Below are positions 15,301 through 24,300 of a stretch of DNA of 64,000 bases, in pieces; positions within the stretch are counted from its first letter, which is position 1, and each line of letters begins with the position of its first letter. The notes under the pieces are model-generated. The model did no database searches and was not told where the DNA came from. It saw nothing but the letters and a program-made list of their open reading frames with translations. The translations under genes and the position numbers were made by a program. The DNA is from Telmatactis stephensoni (taxonomy: Eukaryota; Cnidaria; Anthozoa; Actiniaria; Isophelliidae), in assembly GCA_029948255.1 (NCBI GenBank), contig JALIZF010001871.1:1019472-1083471 (forward strand), given 5' to 3'.

Positions 15301-18300
15301 GAGCTGACATTGAAAGAAATTGTAGATGATGAAGAAGATGAAGCTCGTTTACTGGGCAAGACAATAAAAGGACAAACCCAGGTTTAGAGTGTTATGGCTA
15401 TGGGCCAAGGGGTCCCAGAGCCGCGTATTATTAAATCATCCAACATAAACTACATCATTGTAAAACTGACCATAAATTTAATGTGGACGTTCAAAATCAG
15501 GACTTGACCTAGTAAGGGTTAGCCTTGACGATTCGAGCCTAGACGAGCCGAGACGAGACGAGACGAGACGAGCCTGGAAGAAACCTCCAGATTAGACTTA
15601 GTTGTTACTTTCATTGAATGTACGAGTAAATGTAATAGAAGAATAAAAAAAAAGCTGACAACATTCTTTTGGATTGTATTTTACAATACTGAATAAAGTG
15701 AATTATGTTGAAGAGTGCACGCATTTTCAAAAGAACAATTCGGATGAATGGTGTGTAATTTATGTAGCTTTGTTGGAAAGCACTTGTCTTAGTTGTGAGT
15801 TGATTCATGATAATCCAAACAATTTGAGACCGAGAAAATGGGATTGATAAATTAGAATCAATGACTATAGCTAGGCCATTTTGGGGTTAAAAATAGACCA
15901 TTTTACAGTTACACCTTGGTCAACCACAGCCTCGACTGAGCTCGTGAAAGTACAGGAAGAAGTAAATGAACAAAGCAAATACTTTCGATTTCGACAGGTT
16001 TGTTCTTTGTTCATTTACACCTCCCTGGTTAATTTGTGTGAATTTCTTGCCTTTTCACGAGCTGTTAACAAAGAATATATTACGCTCAGTCGAGGCTGTG
16101 GTTGACCAAGATGTAACTGTAAAATGGTCTATTGTAACTGATAAGCAAAACGAATTTTGCATAAGCACAATAGTTCTACAGGTGGCCGTTTCACAAACAA
16201 AAGCTCACTCAACGAGTCAAATGTTCCTGCATGTATAAAAACTTGAGTTCTTCAAAAAGTTTTCGGAGCTGGTGCTCGAGCTAGTATTTTGAAGATTTTA
16301 TAACGATCCAAATTTTTCAACTTGGACCAAGAATTTCTTTTGACATGATAGTCAACAATACCTTTTGCAGGTGGTATAATGGAAACGCTTAAGGTGGCTC
16401 GACTGGGTTTTGTTTGAGGCGCACCTCCGCTGTTTGATCGCAAAATGCGTCGCGGCAAAAAACTTATTTTCAAAAAAAATTCCACAGCAAGTCTAGGGAT
16501 AGATTAAAGTTTCTTTTGACGTTTAAGTCATTTTGATCGGAGTTTTCAATAATTTATAGTGGCGGCATGGCGATTTTCATAAACCCGATTTTTTGGAAAA
16601 ACTAGAGTTTTGTACACAACCGCATTTATTGTTTCATAAAATCTAGATCAAGTTCTGCACTCTTACTCAGCTTCAACGATTTCTATGGAAGCGTTTTTGA
16701 ATAAAATGCGCTTGAACTTTTACGCATCAAAAAGTAAACAATTCCAAGCATTCAGTTTACTTGGCCGAAAACACCTTACTTTTAGGACTCGGAAAAAGCT
16801 TGTTTTGAGCTCACATTGTCGACACGTTTCATTGTCCATTTTTTTTTTTCTGAACTTGTGAATTCCGATTCTGCTTGTTGCACTCATCCTTTGTTATTTT
16901 AATATAAGCCATTGAAATTGCTGTTTGAAATTATCATACTCGGAGCCACTCGGAAGGTTTACAAAAGGCAAACAAGAGCGGCATATCGGAATTCACAAGT
17001 TCAGAAAAAAACTGAATCTTAAGTTTTCTAGCTTTTTATAAAGATAAGTGAAATGATAAGCAAACGATGAAAAGGCGCTCCTCTATCAACTTGACCTAAA
17101 TTCAGATTTCTCAAAATCGTGCGACGCAATTTTGTTCTACTTTTCCAAACGAACAGTTATTGAACGTGTCGACAATGTGAGCTCAAAACAAGCTTTTTCC
17201 GAGTCCTAAAAGTAAGGTGTTTTCGGCCAAGTAAACTGAATGCTTGGAATTGTTTACTTTTTGATGCGTAAAAGTTCAAGCGCATTTTATTCGAAAACGC
17301 TTCCATAGAAATCGTTGAAGCTGAGTAAGAGTGCAGAACTTGATCTAGATTTTATGAAACAATAAATGCGGTTAACGTTTTGTACAAAACTCTAGTTTTT
17401 CCAAAAAATCGGGTTTATGAAAATCGCCATGCCGCCACTATAAATTAATGAAAACTCCGATCAAAATGATTTAAACGTCAAAAGAAACTTTAATCTATCC
17501 CTAGACTTGCTGTGGAATTTTTTTTGAAAATAAATTTTTTTGCCGTGACGCATTTTGCGATCAAACAGCGGAGGTGCGCCTCAAACAAAACCCAGTCGAG
17601 CCACCTTAAGCGTGGCACGTGCCAACTCGTTCTTTTGTTTTTCTGCTCCGGAATAGTTGTTTGGTTGCTGCGCAACGGAGTTTCCCAGTATTACACTTGT
17701 TACTCGGAAATTGCTCGAAAGAAATTTTTTTGTTTGTCAGCTGCTCCGGAATAATTTAATTTGTTGCTCCGGATGCTTCTGAGCTCTGGGGGATGCAGTA
17801 CTTTCATTCCATATCTACTAGTAAGTGAGTGTATTTTACTGGTAAAGCACAAACAAGAAGTGTTTAACCATTTTAATATTCAAAATGAGTGTACAGCATT
17901 AAAAATCTGATCTTTGATAACTTTTACGCATTGTATAAGGTCGTTCTATCCACGAAGATGATGCTCGAAAAGAGTGAAATTAAAATTTAAGTACCACCGA
18001 AAACTGCAATGTTTAATAAAAGTAAAATAACAGCAAAAAGAACTGTAGTTTTTAACTCCAGACTACGGCAAGCGGCTCTTCAGAGCTCAAATTTCTGATT
18101 TCAAAACTTCAAAATTTCTTTCGTCCAGAGAAAATGAGGCAAGAGAACGAATCTCCGTGACCCATCATATGCTTCGTTTGATGCTATTTTTAGAACCTCG
18201 ACACCATGACCGCGAGGATGTTCGACTTAACCAAGACCATTTTTGATTTTTTTTAATACTCCGTTTCCCTTTTTCTCAAGTTTAAACTCTTTTTCATCGA

Positions 18301-21300
18301 CAAAAGTTATGCAACTTTTTCCGCCATTGTGATTCTGAGGCAACATGTCAAAATATTTGTTAAGAAATACTCTTATTCTCTACTTTCACATTCCCCATAA
18401 TGCCCTCTGTTTTTGGGGGGTAGTTATTGTAATTCAAATGTATTTGATTTTAATAACAACTGATTTGATTAGCATTACAATAACTACCCCCCAAAAAACA
18501 GAGGCATTATGGGGAATGTGAAAGTAGAGTATAGCTCTGATGTGCATTCATGGATAGGGCTCACCAAATTACAAAAAAATGTCCGTGAAAGCTTTTAGAA
18601 TCGTCGATATCCCAAGAAAAAAATTAAAATTTGAGATATAACGCTCGCGCTGATTGGCTGGCTACCATGTTTGATCAGAGGACACAGACATGTCTCGCTC
18701 AAAAAACGTTGAAAATATTTTATTACGCCTCGTGTTCCTAAGCTTGCTTTTCTAGTTCTCTTGCTCTAAATCTTCCATTGTGTTTATATCACAGTACAGA
18801 GACATGCGCGCGCGTTTTATATTCCTTAAATATTGCATGCCCATCGACTTTAATGCACAAAAGTGCTAAATTGTACTTTTGATGGGAACTTCCATATTCA
18901 TCAACAACAGGAAGTGCATCCTTAAAGATTCCTACATCTTGTATGACGAACTGGGGAAGCAACGACTTAAGAGCGGATGACTGTAAGGATCGAGAATCTC
19001 GCGACAGTTCAAAAAAATCGAAATTCCTTTTATTTCGCCAAAAGAACCCCTTTATGGAACTATTTCAGAAAATGATATCTAAACGTCCGAGGAAATTTTT
19101 CTTTGGCCGAATTTTACAAAAGTTCAAAAACCCGTCTGGTGGGCGTGTTTTCGGCGATTTCCGATGGTCGAATAATACCCAACTTGAATGGGCTCCTGTA
19201 CTCTCGATAAACTAGCGATAAATTTGATATTTCACGAATTTAATAATCATCTCAAGAGGTTTACAAAAAACGTAAAATATTTTCTATGCGATATAAATTT
19301 GGTTTGTTTTGAACCATTTTTCAGGACTAATTTTTGAATAGCGGATGAATGCGTGTAAACAAAACAAATTTTCAGATAGTCAAAACTACTTCTGGTATAC
19401 GTATTTTCTACACAAAAATTACACTAATTCAAAGCTTGGTTATCCTTTTATTCACACGAGACGTTTCAAGCTTGGGAAATTTAAAGATCGTACTAAAAGG
19501 TCACTTGAATATATACCATTTGTCACGCTTCTCAACAGAGAATTGAAAAAAATGCTTCTCTGAAAACAATTTATTTTACACACATTTTTGGGGAAAAAAT
19601 GCTTTGAAATGCCATTAAAAGATAAATAAAACACTAGGATAGACATATAGATAAATGTAGAAATGTTTTTGTGGAGGTTTGTGCTTTAACCTTTCGCGTG
19701 ATTTATTTTTCACGTGCATAATTACCGCTAATGTCAATCAATCGGGCTTTTAAAGTCAGCCAAGAAAGTATTTTTTATTTCTGATTTTCCCTAATTGATA
19801 TTTTAATCTCGGCTTTATTTATTCACACGCATTATTTTACAATATAATACATCAATATAAAATTCAAATAAAATATGAACAAAGTACTTCTATATTACAG
19901 GAAAAAAAAATAGAAATTTATAGTAACCCATGGTGTGTGTGGCAGCCGAAATAGTCAGAAATAGTGTTCGGCAGCCACCGACTACTTGGTTTTAATACCA
20001 AATAAACTTTAAAGTCATGGTTTTCTGCTGTTGAACAAATTGATTATTTAATGAATTAAAATCCAGCGCTTATTGATTAATCTTTGTTTATTAGATGGTG
20101 TTTTAGACACGAGCGTGACAGGGTCACGCAATTTTGGTTCCTAAATTCATTCAAGCTCGAACCGTAACAAATTGCTCGATATTTCCTATCTAAACAATAC
20201 AATGTTGTCCTCTTGGGCTCAGGTGATATCCGGCGTCCCACAGGCAGTTTGTACCGTGGCCCATAAGGGACATGCAAGATGTAAGATGCAAGATGTAAGA
20301 TGGTGTAAGATGCGTGAAGGTGTAAGATGCAAGATGTAAGATGTAAGATGCAAGATGTAAGATGTAAGATGTAAGATGTAAGATGTAAGATGTAAGATGT
20401 AAGATGTAAGATGTAAGATGTAATATGTAAGATGCAAGATGCAAGGTGTAACACGTGATTGGTCAGCGGTTTTAACAACGCATTTAGTAATCCTCGGGTA
20501 ATATAGGGAAGCCAGACCATTTTCACTATATTACCCTAGGCCACCGAGGCCACCCTCAAGAGTAACTGATTCTCCTCGGTCCAGGCTCTCTCGAGGATTT
20601 AACGTCTTTCGCTGGGCAAAAAATCTGAGTCAGGGATGAAATGGCGGATTTGAGAACTCGGAATTCGTTTGGGGATTGTGTCTTCAGAACAGGGGCTTTG
20701 TTAATTCTGTCACTGAGCTGAGAGCATGGCTTAGTTATCCCTTCAAACTCCTGCGAGAGAAAATTTGTAAACACGTCTTCAATTTCCAGATTGCTAAATA
20801 CGTTGTTAAAACCGCTGACCAATCACGTGATTGAATCTTACATCTTACATCTTGCATGTTACACCTTGCATCTTGCATCTTACATCTTACATCTTACATC
20901 TTACATCTTGCATCTTACATCTTACATCTTGCATCTTACACCTTGCATCTTACTCACCATCTTACATCTTGCATCTTACATCTTGCACCATCTAGTACAT
21001 CTTGCATCTTGCACCATCTTACATCTTGCATCTTACATCTTGCATGTCCCTTATGGGCCACGGTAGCAATCTCATGTGGAGTTTGCATATTTCTGTTGCT
21101 GTAGCCAAAGCAAACACTGATTGCTTGGGTTCCTCCGAAGGCATTTGTGCTTCTAATGGTTTATGGTCTCGTGATCGCCGAAGACTGTTATATCACAGGC
21201 TTACCATCCTCAACGTTTGTGAATCGGGTTAGTTCCGGTTTAGTGGGTTTGGGATCCCTGTGTTGTAATTCAACCCCTTGTTTGGTAGTTGAATAGCATG

Positions 21301-24300
21301 AGTTTAATTTTGCCTCTGAAAAGCTTTCTTTTTCTAATCGATTCTTCGAAAGTTTGTTAGAAATGGAGATTAATAGTTACTGAACACTTCTGGCTAGTTT
21401 TTTGGGGAGTTTGAGGCGTATTTACTTAGTTTGAGGCCGTTGAGTTTTGAGCTGCGTTCCCACATACAGAAAAGACAACAAGGTAGGCAACTTCGGCGAC
21501 TCGAATCATCCACCGTGGCTCACAAACCACGCGAAAAATCAAACTTGCCTTCGTTGGTCGACATTCAGCGCTCGGCACGTCAAACTAGATACATCTAGCA
21601 ACTATTACTGCAGGGGAGGGCTAAGTGGCGAGTTCGCCACCTAAACACATTCTTGGGATTCCATTGGTCCTCCATTTGTCTTTTCTGTATGGATTCACCT
21701 TGGATTATGGAGGTCACTATTAGCATTAATTATTTTTCTATATGTTTTATGTATGTATTTCTTGTTCGTTGTCGGGGGCAACCTAGTTTAACTGTCTTGT
21801 TATGTATCTGTGTCTTATTCAGTTTTTTTTAATTATTATTATTTTCTCTATTTATTGTAACCTGTTATCTAAGTGAAAGTTTTTAAATAAATAAATAAAT
21901 GAATGAATGAATGAATGAATGAATGAATGAATGAATAAATAAATAAATGAATGAATGAATGAATGAATGAATGAATGAATGAATGAATGAATGAATGAAT
22001 GAATGAATGAATGAATGAATAAATAAATAAATAAAAGTCTGAAATAAACCAGAGATTTTCGTTATAAAAGCGTATATAATATAATGCGTAACCAGGTCTA
22101 AATGTGGACCAAACCTATGAAGGGCTGTTATTTAGGCGTTGACCGCATTATAATTTATCAGAGGAGGGGTTTTCTCAACCCTCCTCATGGGATTTCTAAT
22201 GGTCTACCTTAGTCGTATCTAATGGTCTACCTTAGTCGTATCACCAAACAAAACTTCATACTTGAAGTACTGGTTTGGTTTTACTAAGTCCACTTTATTT
22301 CTAATTTTTTTTAAATGGGAATTTGCTTTTACCGACTACTAACAATACCCAGCATTTTATACTTGTTAGCATACTATGTAATAAAGAGCTCGTGTATATG
22401 TCTTGGTTACGTTGGGGAAGAAGACGTCGACTGTCGTTCTCCTCGAGTTTTATCCATGCCGCTAATACTTTCGAAAGTTATATATTGGGTTACTTTACTC
22501 TTCTGGGTATAATACATAAGTGGACCCTTCGGCATAGTTGGTTGTGTCAGCGGAATGGGCCTGAGCAGAAACGCCACAAGGCACTTTTGGGACTACAACA
22601 CATTTTTAGATCGCGTGGTTCCACAGAAACCTCGTCGAATAATGAAGCGCGTTCTGACTTCAACCAAAGGGGCAGACTGCAAGGGTCATATTAGCCGGGT
22701 CTCCATATTAGAAAAACTATCAGGGTACCCCTAGCGACCGATGTGTACATAGCGCGAAATCAGTTAAAACCCCATTAAAGCATACATTTTCAGATAGTTA
22801 GATAATCAGATAGTTGGGACATTTAATCACTACTATCCTTCAGTGCTATTGTATTACTTATAATAATAAAACGAATTTTTACTTTAAGTTTCACGTTAGA
22901 GAAAATTATTCAAATTTTCACAAAGGAATCGTAGCGGAGCTCCTTGTCAGCCGGTTTTTATCCGACTGAACTTTTACTGTTTGAACCCCCCCCCCCCCCC
23001 CCAAAAAAAAAAGCCCGCGCAAATGAACGTCTTTAAAGCCCCGCGCAAACGACTTCAACATTTGTTTCAACATCCTTTCGATTTTGTTGAACGCTGTTGA
23101 ACGATGTTGAACGATGTTGAAGACTGGGCTGGCAAACGATTTCAACATTTGTTTCAACATCCGTTCGATTTTGTTGAAGTCGTTTGCCACCCCCTTTCAA
23201 CAGTGTTGAAACACTACAAGACGGCTTAGAGCGCAAGCGCAAACCCAACAATGTTGAAAGAGGGTGGCAAACGACTTCAACTTTGATTCAACATTCAGAG
23301 AACAAAACCAAGTAGTCGGTGGCTGCCGAACACTATTTCACTATTTCGGCTGCCACACACACCATGGGTTTAATACTATAAATTTCTATTTTTTTTTTTC
23401 CTGTAATATAGAAGTACCTTGTTCATATTTTATTTGAATTTTATATTAATTTATTATATTGTAAAATAATGCGTGTGAATAAATAAAGCCGAGATTAAAA
23501 TATCAATTAGGGAAAATCAGAAATAAAAAATACTTTCTTGGCTGACTTTAAAAGCCCGATTGATTGACATTAGCGGTAATTATGCACGTGAAAAATAAAT
23601 CACGCGAAAGGTTAAAGCACAAACCTCCACAAAAACATTTCTACATTTATCTATATGTCTATCCTAGTGTTTTATTTATCTTTTAATGGCATTTCAAAGC
23701 ATTTTTTCCCCAAAAATGTGTGTAAAATAAATTGTTTTCAGAGAAGCATTTTTTTCAATTCTCTGTTGAGAAGCGTGACAAATGGTATATATTCAAGTGA
23801 CCTTTTAGTACGATCTTTAAATTTCCCAAGCTTGAAACGTCTCGTGTGAATAAAAGGATAACCAAGCTTTGAATTAGTGTAATTTTTGTGTAGAAAATAC
23901 GTATACCAGAAGTAGTTTTGACTATCTGAAAATTTGTTTTGTTTACACGCATTCATTCGCTATTCAAAAATTAGTCCTGAAAAATGGTTCAAAACAAACC
24001 AAATTTATATCGCATAGAAAATATTTTACGTTTTTTGTAAACCTCTTGAGATGATTATTAAATTCGTGAAATATCAAATTTATCGCTAGTTTATCGAGAG
24101 TACAGGAGCCCATTCAAGTTGGGTATTATTCGACCATCGGAAATCGCCGAAAACACGCCCACCAGACGGGTTTTTGAACTTTTGTAAAATTCGGCCAAAG
24201 AAAAATTTCCCCGGACGTTTAAATATCATTTTCTGAAATAGTTTCATAAAGGGGTTCTTTTGGCGAAATAAAAAGAATCTCGATTTTTTTGAACTGTCGC

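Noticed and set aside
20077..21104. SYILHLTS repeat proteins on both strands
   Set aside because: Heptamer satellite without stops; mirror symmetry shows it is a fold-back element.
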